Of a DNA stretch of 5,215 bases, positions 1 through 5,215 are shown piece by piece. A program made the position numbers and the translations under genes. The DNA is from Lachnospiraceae bacterium (GTDB lineage Bacteria; Bacillota_A; Clostridia; Lachnospirales; Lachnospiraceae): assembly GCA_031262285.1 (NCBI GenBank), contig JAISHZ010000044.1:1-5215 (forward strand), given 5' to 3'. Position 1 is the stretch's first letter, and the number at the start of each line of letters is the position of its first letter. The notes below the pieces were generated by a model. It saw nothing but the letters and a program-made list of their open reading frames with translations, searched no databases and was not told the origin of the DNA.

Positions 1-1157
1 ACAGATTTCACATATACTTGAGGTTTGGCATTTACCAAAGGCGGAAAGTCTTGCGCCATTCGCTCTTGCAAATCGGGTAACATCTGCTTGGGACTTTGAT
101 AGGGAAATGCACGATCCAATTCGTATGAATAATCTGATAAGATAAGATCTTGATGATCTGTCAGTAACTGATGAAGAGCACCAAACTCTGTTTCTAACTG
201 TGTTGTTAGCATCTTTTTGATCTGTGCAATGTCCCGGTTTGAACCAGTCTCTGATCGCAAAAGCAATTCATAATATGCCGCTCCTTCCGGTTTACTACCC
301 AGACCTTCCAACGCGATGGTTTCATCTTCCAGAACAAATAACCCATCATATAAAGCTTCATACGCCGGCATCAAAACAGTTGACAATAACCGATTATTTT
401 GCGCTATATAATACTTAGCCTCCTCACGCGTGATCGTTTCTTGCTTATAAAGATCCTCCAACCGCTCGACAAATGTCGTCTGTAAAAAATGATCACCCGC
501 TAATAGCGACTCTTTCGTTAAGATCGTCTCGCACTGCGTCAGTACCTTTTCCAATGATAAAGAATTCATGAACAAGCCTGCTTTTGCTTTTTCTTGCTCA
601 TATACGACCAATGAATCAAAGTATTCATCCGTTTGATTCAGTAGTTCCAAATAATCTTCGACATCTTTCTTGTTTCGAAAGGAATACTCTGCCAATAAAA
701 TAGGAAGCTGTGTTTGCATTCCTGAAGCCGGGGAAAGCGGTTCCTGATAATAGGGATAACCACTCATTGTAAGAGCGGTTTCTAAGGCATTTTTTAATAA
801 CCGATATGTATATTGTTGATTGTCCGGTAGACGGTTCGGATTGATTTTTGACAAAGTTTCCAACACTTCTTTCGTTTGCTCTTGTCCTTTTTGCTTGCTT
901 TCTGCAGAATAAGCCGGAAGCACTGCATTGTAATCGTAAATTCCAAAATTTTCAGGATAGGCAAGCGTATAATGCATATTTAATGTATTTTGCGACATTT
1001 CATCTCGAAACAATGTATTAGTCATTTTTGTAAATCTGTGTTCATCTTTGTGGTATAAAAACAAAAAAATCGTGACTCCAATAAAAAAAAGAATTGCAGT
1101 CGCTACCACCAACAGATGCTTACGACGAAACCTCCCTTTTATTTTCTCTGTATTCAA
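1..1157 (-). CDS. DUF885-family membrane-anchored protein, putative metallopeptidase (N-terminal part, cut by window edge)
   Basis: The minus strand is open from a stop at 1184-1182 to the window edge, giving 385 codons; the C-terminus is missing. The start is a TTG at 1157-1155, chosen because AAGGAG lies 4 nt upstream, no in-frame ATG or GTG lies between it and the upstream stop, and it puts a positively charged stretch (KGRFRRKH) before one hydrophobic segment at about residues 14-36. That gives an uncleaved signal anchor with an extracellular C-terminus; there is no lipobox cysteine. The rest reads as DUF885: a helical N-terminal half, then the family-typical region at about 284-320 (EGLGSKPEGAAYY followed by LLRSETGS and an acidic/basic helix), and PQVYVKS at the end, which in relatives precedes the VPESLxxxxSPAFY-like stretch. 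Family members are about 550-600 aa with a gluzincin-like HExGYPGH motif that would lie just outside the window, so catalytic competence cannot be judged. It is divergent from the glycosyltransferase gene, with no evident functional link. Confidence 0.87.
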   Translation of the reverse strand, partial: MNTEKIKGRFRRKHLLVVATAILFFIGVTIFLFLYHKDEHRFTKMTNTLFRDEMSQNTLNMHYTLAYPENFGIYDYNAVLPAYSAESKQKGQEQTKEVLETLSKINPNRLPDNQQYTYRLLKNALETALTMSGYPYYQEPLSPASGMQTQLPILLAEYSFRNKKDVEDYLELLNQTDEYFDSLVVYEQEKAKAGLFMNSLSLEKVLTQCETILTKESLLAGDHFLQTTFVERLEDLYKQETITREEAKYYIAQNNRLLSTVLMPAYEALYDGLFVLEDETIALEGLGSKPEGAAYYELLLRSETGSNRDIAQIKKMLTTQLETEFGALHQLLTDHQDLILSDYSYELDRAFPYQSPKQMLPDLQERMAQDFPPLVNAKPQVYVKS

Positions 1158-1161
1158 GCTG

Positions 1162-1170
1162 CTCCTTCCT
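1162..1170 (-). promoter_or_regulatory. Ribosome binding site that supports the TTG start of the DUF885 gene
   Basis: Read on the minus strand this is AGGAAGGAG, containing a full AAGGAG core 4 nt before TTG at 1157. An in-frame TAA at 1184-1182 excludes a more upstream start. The next in-frame ATG falls after the membrane segment (residue 45), so the TTG is the best-supported start. Confidence 0.7.
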
Positions 1171-1182
1171 GCGATGTACTCT

Positions 1183-1211
1183 TATATAAGAATCTACTTC
1201 GCAAGCGGAAA
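1183..1211 (-). promoter_or_regulatory. Weak candidate promoter for the DUF885 gene
   Basis: On the minus strand TTTCCG (1211-1206) and TATATA (1188-1183) are separated by 17 bp, which would give a leader of roughly 20 nt ending in the AAGGAG site. The -35 matches consensus at only 3 of 6 positions, so this rests mainly on spacing and location. The -10 lies inside the 10-bp palindrome CTTATATAAG (1181-1190). Confidence 0.3.
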
Positions 1212-1292
1212 TGTTATTTATGTATATGCCATAACCAATTCGTCTATGACTTTGTCCGTAATATACCCGGCTCGTCTGGGATACACTGCCTC

Positions 1293-1367
1293 TAAATGTA
1301 GATCAGCGAAGATGTGAAATGTAACCAAATGCACGTTACAATTCACGCGCTCGCCGATCTACGTTTA
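1293..1367. repeat. Long imperfect inverted repeat (33-nt arms, 9-nt loop)
   Basis: Arms 1293-1325 and 1335-1367 are inverted copies with 26 of 33 positions complementary and a 9-nt loop (1326-1334). The closing stem at the loop is GTAAC/GTTAC. Most mismatches become G-U pairs if the minus strand is transcribed (A-C on the plus strand is U-G on the minus), so a minus-strand RNA would fold better. This is the pairing of units 1 and 2 of the repeat cluster. Confidence 0.65.
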
Positions 1368-1384
1368 TCGCCAATCGATGCACA

Positions 1385-1436
1385 GAACCGCACAGAGAGT
1401 CTAACACCCAAAGCTCCCCTCGGCTCTGCGCGGTTC
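1385..1436. repeat. Inverted repeat, 13-bp arms with one mismatch and a 26-nt loop
   Basis: GAACCGCACAGAG (1385-1397) pairs with CTCTGCGCGGTTC (1424-1436) at 12 of 13 positions. The single mismatch is A-C on the plus strand and a U-G wobble on the minus strand. The stem sits between repeat units 2 and 3, whose arms flank it and could extend it into one structure of about 155 nt (1335-1489). No T tract follows on either strand, so it is not a recognisable intrinsic terminator. Confidence 0.6.
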
Positions 1437-1469
1437 GTCCGGAATACATTGCCTTTAAAACGTAGATAG

Positions 1470-1506
1470 GCGAACGCATGGACTGTAACGAATAGTCACC
1501 GTTCGC
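1470..1506. repeat. Small two-step hairpin at the end of repeat unit 3
   Basis: GCGAACG (1470-1476) is perfectly complementary to CGTTCGC (1500-1506). An inner 4-bp stem GACT/AGTC (1481-1484, 1494-1497) closes a 9-nt loop. It competes with pairing of unit 3 to unit 2. Confidence 0.45.
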
Positions 1507-1529
1507 AACTGAAAACTTCCTCGTAAGTC

Positions 1530-1559
1530 TTGACAATAAATAAAGATTGTCAGTATACT
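1530..1559 (+). promoter_or_regulatory. Sigma-A/sigma-70 type promoter of the glycosyltransferase-ABC operon
   Basis: A perfect -35 TTGACA (1530-1535) is followed after 18 bp by TATACT (1554-1559, 5 of 6 to consensus). Transcription would start near 1566, giving a leader of about 35-45 nt before the glycosyltransferase start. It is the only near-consensus promoter I see upstream of the two plus-strand genes, and no promoter is needed in the 17-bp gap between them. Confidence 0.75.
1531..1552. promoter_or_regulatory. Operator-like perfect inverted repeat within the promoter
   Basis: TGACAAT (1531-1537) and ATTGTCA (1546-1552) are exact reverse complements separated by 8 bp. The left arm overlaps the -35 box and the right arm ends one base before the -10. 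This is a common layout for a dimeric repressor that blocks RNA polymerase. I do not recognise the arms as the site of a named regulator, and no regulator gene is in the window. The A/T-rich centre could partly be chance. Confidence 0.5.
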
Positions 1560-1600
1560 TGTGGATGTTCCAAAGAGCGAAATAAAGCTGATGAAAGGCA

Positions 1601-3295
1601 ATGGAATACATGAAGCAGTGGTGGTCAGCTTATCAGACATTGTGGAAAAAAAGAGGATTCCGAGTAACGGCGGTGCTATCCGCCGTGTTTAGTTACGGAT
1701 ATTTAATTACCCATCATACGATAGGGATCGACGACACCCCCTTTCAAACTTACTTTCAGGAAGGGTTGTCTGCTGTAGTCGGTCGCTGGTTTTTTTTCAT
1801 GCTCAATAAAATCGTACATGTTTGGGAATTGGCTCCTTTCTTGACCGATCTGGCAGGTGTTCTGTTGTTGGTTGCGGGAGCGGGTGTATGGACTTTGTTG
1901 GTTTATCGAATCTTCGGAGAGCGAATCGCAGATTGGGGGTACGGAATCTTCGCCGGGCTCATCATATCCAATCCATTGCATAGCGAAGTCTTTCCCTACT
2001 TTTTGCACAATGGGGTGGGTTGTGGATATCTATTTTGTGGAATCGCTCTTTGCTTCTTTTGGGAATGGAATCAAAAATCGATTAAGGTACGAATCAAAGG
2101 ATTTTGTCCGCTGTTCGCGAGCGTTCTCTTCCTCTGGATGGCGATCGGGTGTTACGAATCCTTTATGATCGTCAATCTCGTTGGTATCTGTTTACTCTTG
2201 TGTTCTGAAAGAGTGCTGTTTGAGCACCCATCACAAAAATCGTTTCGTCTGCTCTTTCAAAAAATCCTCTGTGCCGGAGGTTGCGCTTTTGTGGCATTGA
2301 TTCTTAGGAGCCTAATGGTTACTGTTGTAGTAGCGGTATTTGGATTGGATGGACTGACGGATATTGCGCCGCAACGCTCTATTATTGAAGTTTTGGAATG
2401 GATGAAAGAACCGCTTGTGATTGCGGAATTTGGAATGGTCGTGAAGCGGTTGTTCATGATGTATATCGCTTTTGGGTATGCTTATCTACCGATCGCTGTG
2501 TATGTGTCTGCGCTGTTCTTCATGACGATATTTGCGCTATGGAAAAGTATTCGTAAAAAAGATGGTTGGATTCTTGCGCTCTTTGTAAGTAGCTTTGCTG
2601 TTTCTTATCTGTTGGCGATTGTCGAGGGAAAAGCCACCTATTATCGTTCTGCGCAATTTTTGCCGATTGTATGCGCATTCGGAGGCTTATGGATCGTGTA
2701 TGCGGTGTCACAGTTACGCATTACCTTTATGAAAAGAGAAGGAATTTATTCTCGACTTATTACAGGAATTTTGTGCGTATCGTTTGCTGCTTTGCTCTGG
2801 AATCAATGCGCGGATATGAACAAATGGTTTTATGTAGACGACTTGAAATACCAAGAAGCGAAGAACTCTATGCTTTCTGTCGCCTATGAATTGGAAAAGA
2901 ATTTTACAACGGACAAGCCTATTCTCTTTACCGGTGATTATGTGATTCCCAAAAGTATCATAGAAGACGCTTATGTGCAATATGGAACGAAGACATTTTA
3001 TCGGATTAATCGATTGGCTAATCTTTGGGAACCTCATTTGTTGGAGAAGTTTTATCGTCCCGAAGGGGTGTGGATTGCACAGACCCCGTCTTTGTCTGTT
3101 ATCGGGTGGGGGAAAACTGCCTTTGGTTCTACAGCGGAATTGGTGCGCTTCTTTGCTCTTCATGGATACGAGATCAAGGTTATGGAAAATACGTCTTTAC
3201 TCTTAGAAGAGGAACAATATGCCATACAACTTCCTTCTTTTCCAAAAGAGGGCTCCATTGTAGATCGAGGAGATTACATTTTAGTACATTGGTAA
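1601..3295 (+). CDS. GtrII-family (Glucos_trans_II) membrane glycosyltransferase
   Basis: This is a 564-residue polytopic membrane protein. It fits the GtrII glucosyltransferase family, whose members transfer a sugar from a polyprenyl-phosphate carrier to a surface polysaccharide outside the membrane. Family signs are the short first membrane helix (about 21-38) followed by GIDD (42-45), whose acidic pair D44-D45 occupies the usual catalytic position in the first outer loop, then GRWFFFML (61-68) and HNGVGCGYLFC. About 10-11 further hydrophobic segments follow (about 80-104, 110-123, 137-155, 168-202, 222-246, 283-316, 323-342, 352-371, 385-400), then a soluble C-terminal domain of about 160 residues. 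YYRSAQFLP (347-355) also fits the family. Start choice is uncertain: GAAAGG (1593-1598) is only 2 nt from ATG 1601 but 11 nt from in-frame ATG 1610, which would give 561 aa and may be the true start. Sugar and acceptor cannot be told. No gtrA or gtrB partner is visible. Confidence 0.85.
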   Translation: MEYMKQWWSAYQTLWKKRGFRVTAVLSAVFSYGYLITHHTIGIDDTPFQTYFQEGLSAVVGRWFFFMLNKIVHVWELAPFLTDLAGVLLLVAGAGVWTLLVYRIFGERIADWGYGIFAGLIISNPLHSEVFPYFLHNGVGCGYLFCGIALCFFWEWNQKSIKVRIKGFCPLFASVLFLWMAIGCYESFMIVNLVGICLLLCSERVLFEHPSQKSFRLLFQKILCAGGCAFVALILRSLMVTVVVAVFGLDGLTDIAPQRSIIEVLEWMKEPLVIAEFGMVVKRLFMMYIAFGYAYLPIAVYVSALFFMTIFALWKSIRKKDGWILALFVSSFAVSYLLAIVEGKATYYRSAQFLPIVCAFGGLWIVYAVSQLRITFMKREGIYSRLITGILCVSFAALLWNQCADMNKWFYVDDLKYQEAKNSMLSVAYELEKNFTTDKPILFTGDYVIPKSIIEDAYVQYGTKTFYRINRLANLWEPHLLEKFYRPEGVWIAQTPSLSVIGWGKTAFGSTAELVRFFALHGYEIKVMENTSLLLEEEQYAIQLPSFPKEGSIVDRGDYILVHW

Positions 3296-3303
3296 AAGTA
3301 GAT

Positions 3304-3308
3304 AGGAG
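3304..3308 (+). promoter_or_regulatory. Ribosome binding site fixing the ABC transporter start
   Basis: AGGAG lies 4 nt before ATG 3313. The reading frame is open much further upstream (to about 3025), but that part runs out of frame through the glycosyltransferase gene and codes for nothing membrane-like. The true start is therefore 3313, 17 bp after the glycosyltransferase stop. Confidence 0.8.
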
Positions 3309-3312
3309 CAAC

Positions 3313-5070
3313 ATGATACCGATTTTGAAAAAATTACAAGTGCTTTTGAGCCGACGGCAGAAATGGCATATGGGATTATTATCCATTATGATGGTGATTG
3401 GCGCATTTTTACAAGTAGCTGGAGTGAGCTTGATCGTCCAGGCCATGACGATGGTCATGGATGTTACTGCTATTTCGCAAGAAGGATTGGTAAAAGACAT
3501 TTATGAACTGCTTGGAGGAGGTAGTCAGAAACGTTTTACGATCCTTGTTTTACTCGCTTTGGTAGCGGTCATATTACTGAAAAACTTCTTTTTGTATATA
3601 CAACAAAAATTGACATTGTCTTTTGTATACACCAATCAATTTTCCACATCTGAGAGAATGATGAAGAATTATCTGCGTCGTGATTATGAATTCTTTTTGA
3701 ACGCAGATACGGCTATCGTACAAAGAAGTATTACTTCAGATGTAAACAATATGTTTGCTTTGATCTTAGCGTTACTTTCTCTTTTGTCCGATTGTATCGT
3801 TTTTGTCTTTTTAACGGTTTATTGCTTTATGCAAGATCCGATTCTGACAGTTCTGTTGGCGAGCGTACTGATTCTGTTGCTTGTGGTGATTAAGAAAGTC
3901 TTAAAGCCGATCATGTACAAAGCCGGAGAAGACAATCAAATGTATTACAGCGGATTATTTAAATGGATATCACAGACGGTTCAAGGGATCAAAGAGGTCA
4001 AAATAGCAGGGAAGGAAGCCTATTTTGTGCGTGAATATGCCAAATGCGGTCGTGGTTATGTGGAAGCTGTTCAAAAATATAGCTTATACAACAATATCCC
4101 CAAGCTGTTGATAGAATGTGTTTGTGTCGTATGTATGGTTGGATATATTTTATTTATGGTTTTCAATAATGTGTCGCCTGATGCGATGACGACAAGTATA
4201 GCGACATTTGCGGCGGCGGCTTTGATTTTACTTCCCTGCGTGAATCGTATCAACAATCAGATTACGTCGATTGCTTATTTTGAACCCTTTTTTATGGGTG
4301 TAAGTAATAATCTTCAAGACGAGATCAATGCGGAAAATACGGATTTTACGTTTGCTGCTAAGCAAGAAAGAAGACTGCCGCTGAGAGACAAAATCGAGAT
4401 GAGGTCTATCACATACGCGTATCCGAATACGGAAAAGTTGATCTTTGACCAAGCGAATCTGACGATTCCGGTGGGGAAATCTGTGGGAATCGTGGGAATG
4501 TCGGGTGCAGGGAAAAGCACGGTGGTAGATATTTTATTGGGGTTACTAAAACCCCAAGAAGGCTCTTTGTACGCGGATGGCGTAGATATCATGCTTCATT
4601 ACAGAGAGTGGATACAAAATATCGGCTATATTCCGCAGATGATTTTTATGCTGGATGATACGATTCGTAAAAACGTGGCTTTTGGGGTTCCGAACGAAGA
4701 AGCTTCAGAAGAAAAAATTTGGCGTGCATTACGCGAAGCGAAGCTTGACGATTTTGTACGTTCTCTCCCGAACGGTTTAGAGACGGGAATCGGTGAACGT
4801 GGAATTCGTCTTTCCGGAGGCCAGCGTCAGAGAATAGGGATCGCACGCGCTTTGTATCATGACCCGGAAGTCATGGTATTAGATGAAGCGACATCCGCCC
4901 TGGATCATGATACAGAGACCGCTATTATGGATTCGATTAATCAGCTGCACGGCAAGAAGACATTGATTATTATCGCCCACCGATTGGAGACCATCAAAAA
5001 CTGCGATTTGGTATATCGAGTGAATGATGGGAAAGTACAAGTAGAGCGCGCAGACGGGAGCAAAATTTGA
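3313..5070 (+). CDS. ABC exporter half-transporter, fused membrane and ATPase domains (PglK/MsbA type)
   Basis: This is a complete 585-residue type IV ABC exporter. The N-terminal membrane domain spans about residues 1-340, with six likely helices near 18-40, 72-98, 150-172, 175-195, 260-282 and 290-312. The nucleotide-binding domain runs from about 360. ATPase motifs are intact: Walker A GMSGAGKST (395-403, K401), Q-loop Q442, signature LSGGQRQ (500-506), Walker B VMVLDE (D524, catalytic E525), D-loop SALD, and switch histidine H556 in IIIAHR. It should act as a homodimer, or as a heterodimer with an unseen partner. The pairing with a GtrII glycosyltransferase and the sequence IKEVKIAGKE in the membrane domain (about 226-235) suggest the PglK-like lipid-linked oligosaccharide flippase group rather than drug or peptide export; this is inference. 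The last codons and the TGA lie inside the first unit of a 70-bp tandem array, and the protein ends soon after VNDGKV, without the usual GTFxELL-like tail. Confidence 0.9.
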   Translation: MIPILKKLQVLLSRRQKWHMGLLSIMMVIGAFLQVAGVSLIVQAMTMVMDVTAISQEGLVKDIYELLGGGSQKRFTILVLLALVAVILLKNFFLYIQQKLTLSFVYTNQFSTSERMMKNYLRRDYEFFLNADTAIVQRSITSDVNNMFALILALLSLLSDCIVFVFLTVYCFMQDPILTVLLASVLILLLVVIKKVLKPIMYKAGEDNQMYYSGLFKWISQTVQGIKEVKIAGKEAYFVREYAKCGRGYVEAVQKYSLYNNIPKLLIECVCVVCMVGYILFMVFNNVSPDAMTTSIATFAAAALILLPCVNRINNQITSIAYFEPFFMGVSNNLQDEINAENTDFTFAAKQERRLPLRDKIEMRSITYAYPNTEKLIFDQANLTIPVGKSVGIVGMSGAGKSTVVDILLGLLKPQEGSLYADGVDIMLHYREWIQNIGYIPQMIFMLDDTIRKNVAFGVPNEEASEEKIWRALREAKLDDFVRSLPNGLETGIGERGIRLSGGQRQRIGIARALYHDPEVMVLDEATSALDHDTETAIMDSINQLHGKKTLIIIAHRLETIKNCDLVYRVNDGKVQVERADGSKI

Positions 5071-5089
5071 AAGTAAGGGAACTTTCAAA
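5066..5089 (+). repeat. Array hairpin, copy 1 (9-bp stem, AAGGGA loop), containing the ABC gene stop
   Basis: TTTGAAAGT (5066-5074) and ACTTTCAAA (5081-5089) are perfect reverse complements around the loop AAGGGA (5075-5080). GGAG (5057-5060) can add a lower stem with CTCC (5090-5093) across a 5-nt bulge. The TGA stop of the ABC gene is in the 5' arm. The stem is A/T-rich and no T tract follows, so it is not a standard intrinsic terminator, though it could still protect the mRNA 3' end. Confidence 0.65.
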
Positions 5090-5104
5090 CTCCTTGATTG
5101 ATAC

Positions 5105-5121
5105 GCGCGCCATTGGCGCGC
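5105..5121 (+). repeat. GC-rich junction hairpin between array units 1 and 2
   Basis: GCGCGCC (5105-5111) and GGCGCGC (5115-5121) are perfectly complementary around a 3-nt ATT loop. Compared with the next junction (5175-5191), a C-G pair (5108/5118) is replaced by a T-A pair, so pairing is conserved while sequence changes. No T tract follows. Confidence 0.65.
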
Positions 5122-5135
5122 AGACGGGAGCAATG

Positions 5136-5159
5136 TTTGAAAGTAAGGGAACTTTCAAA
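5136..5159 (+). repeat. Array hairpin, copy 2 (9-bp stem, AAGGGA loop)
   Basis: Stem and loop are identical to copy 1, shifted by 70 bp; only the bases just upstream (ATG instead of AAA) differ. A 4-bp GGAG/CTCC lower stem (5127-5130 and 5160-5163) is again possible. Confidence 0.65.
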
Positions 5160-5174
5160 CTCCTTGATTAGAAC

Positions 5175-5191
5175 GCGTGCCTTTGGCACGC
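5175..5191 (+). repeat. GC-rich junction hairpin between array units 2 and 3
   Basis: GCGTGCC (5175-5181) and GGCACGC (5185-5191) pair perfectly around a TTT loop. The T5178-A5188 pair replaces the C-G pair of the previous junction, a compensatory double change. Confidence 0.65.
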
Positions 5192-5215
5192 AGACGGGAG
5201 CAAGTTTGAAAGTAA

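Larger units (their letters stand above)
1269..1506. repeat. Three diverged copies of a roughly 55-60-bp intergenic unit, two direct and one inverted
   Basis: Unit 1 (about 1269-1325) and unit 3 (about 1432-1489) are direct copies. Their first 23 bp (1269-1291 and 1432-1454) match at 19 positions, and all four differences are transitions. The following TAAA-GTAGAT-GCGAA-GTAAC blocks also align. Unit 2 is the inverted copy: 1335-1367 is the reverse complement of that second block, and 1368-1390 more loosely mirrors the first block. The arrangement lets unit 2 pair with unit 1 or with unit 3. No transposase, target duplication or known repeat family is evident. It could be a degenerate miniature mobile element, a REP-like palindromic element, or a structured RNA. 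Confidence 0.6.
1158..1600. other. Divergent intergenic region, 443 bp, with no supported gene
   Basis: Open frames on both strands here lack a convincing ribosome site and are interrupted or shaped by the repeats, so I call no protein. From left to right the region holds the DUF885 ribosome site and a weak minus-strand promoter candidate (1162-1211), an A/T-rich stretch without recognisable signals (about 1212-1260), a three-copy direct/inverted repeat cluster (1269-1506), and the strong plus-strand promoter with an operator-like palindrome (1530-1559). The repeat cluster lies between the two divergent promoters and so is probably outside both mRNA leaders. Confidence 0.75.
5051..5215 (+). 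repeat. Tandem array of a 70-bp unit, 2.4 copies visible, running off the window
   Basis: CAGACGGGAG recurs at 5051, 5121 and 5191, an exact period of 70. Units 5051-5120 and 5121-5190 differ at about 8 of 70 positions; the third (5191-5215) is truncated by the window and has a 1-nt deletion after its first dozen bases. Differences cluster in the GC hairpin at the unit junction and in the 2-3 bases before TTTGAAAGT, while the 9-bp hairpin and CTCCTTGATT are identical. The first unit overlaps the last six sense codons and stop of the ABC transporter. This is not a CRISPR array: there are no unique spacers and the whole unit repeats. The total copy number is unknown. Confidence 0.85.

Noticed and set aside
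1048..1317. Plus-strand open frame of 89 codons overlapping the DUF885 start and the intergenic region
   Set aside because: It is antisense to the well-supported N-terminus of the DUF885 gene and has no ribosome site or domain features.
1336..1611. Minus-strand open frame of 91 codons across the intergenic repeats
   Set aside because: It runs through the inverted repeat cluster and the plus-strand promoter, has no convincing ribosome site, and its sequence simply reflects the repeat units.
1790..1797. Run of eight T in the glycosyltransferase gene as a phase-variation tract
   Set aside because: It encodes part of the FFF in a membrane protein, and a similar run of eight occurs in the DUF885 anchor (1083-1090); eight bases with no sign of an off state is not enough.
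3025..3312. Upstream extension of the ABC frame by 96 codons
   Set aside because: It overlaps the glycosyltransferase gene out of frame, while ATG 3313 has a good AGGAG site and begins a typical exporter N-terminus.
5066..5121. Rho-independent terminator after the ABC gene
   Set aside because: Both hairpins are convincing, but neither is followed by a T tract on the plus or minus strand.
5133..5171. Tiny frame in array unit 2 starting at ATG and ending at TAG (MFESKGTFKLLD)
   Set aside because: The GGAG is only 2 nt from the ATG, and units 1 and 3 lack the ATG, so an independent peptide is unlikely; the frame is better seen as the echo of the gene tail.
5051..5190. Integron attC sites
   Set aside because: No R' GTTRRRY or R'' RYYYAAC core pair brackets the units, and no cassette genes lie between them.
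5051..5215. CRISPR array
   Set aside because: The whole 70-bp unit repeats, with no unique spacers, and it begins inside a coding region.

Overview
The window looks like a chromosomal stretch from a low-to-mid GC Firmicute (Clostridia or Erysipelotrichia type). The reasons are strong AGGAG-type ribosome binding sites, a near-consensus sigma-A promoter, a TTG start behind a good Shine-Dalgarno, and Clostridia-like protein families. The species cannot be named from the sequence. There are three real genes in a divergent layout: one minus-strand gene cut by the left edge, and a two-gene plus-strand operon.

Left (1-1157, minus): the N-terminal 385 residues of a membrane-anchored DUF885-family protein, a putative metallopeptidase. 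The expected metal-binding HExGYPGH-type region lies beyond the window. Middle (1158-1600): a 443-bp divergent intergenic region. It holds three diverged copies of a roughly 55-60-bp unit, two direct and one inverted, which form long imperfect hairpins. These are followed by a strong promoter (TTGACA, 18-bp spacer, TATACT) with a perfect 7+7-bp inverted repeat between its -35 and -10, a likely operator.

Right (1601-5070, plus): a GtrII-family polytopic membrane glycosyltransferase of 564 aa, then 17 bp later a complete PglK/MsbA-type ABC exporter half-transporter of 585 aa with all ATPase motifs intact. The two are probably co-transcribed. The inferred job is modification or export of a lipid-linked cell-surface glycan: GtrII enzymes take sugar from a polyprenyl-phosphate carrier, and PglK-type transporters flip polyprenyl-linked glycans.

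Right end (about 5051-5215): a tandem array with an exact 70-bp period (two full copies and part of a third) that begins inside the last codons of the ABC gene and runs off the window. Each unit forms a 9-bp hairpin with a constant AAGGGA loop. Unit junctions form a 7-bp hairpin that differs between copies by a compensatory base-pair change. The array and the inverted intergenic repeat family are the two parts that ordinary gene annotation does not explain.
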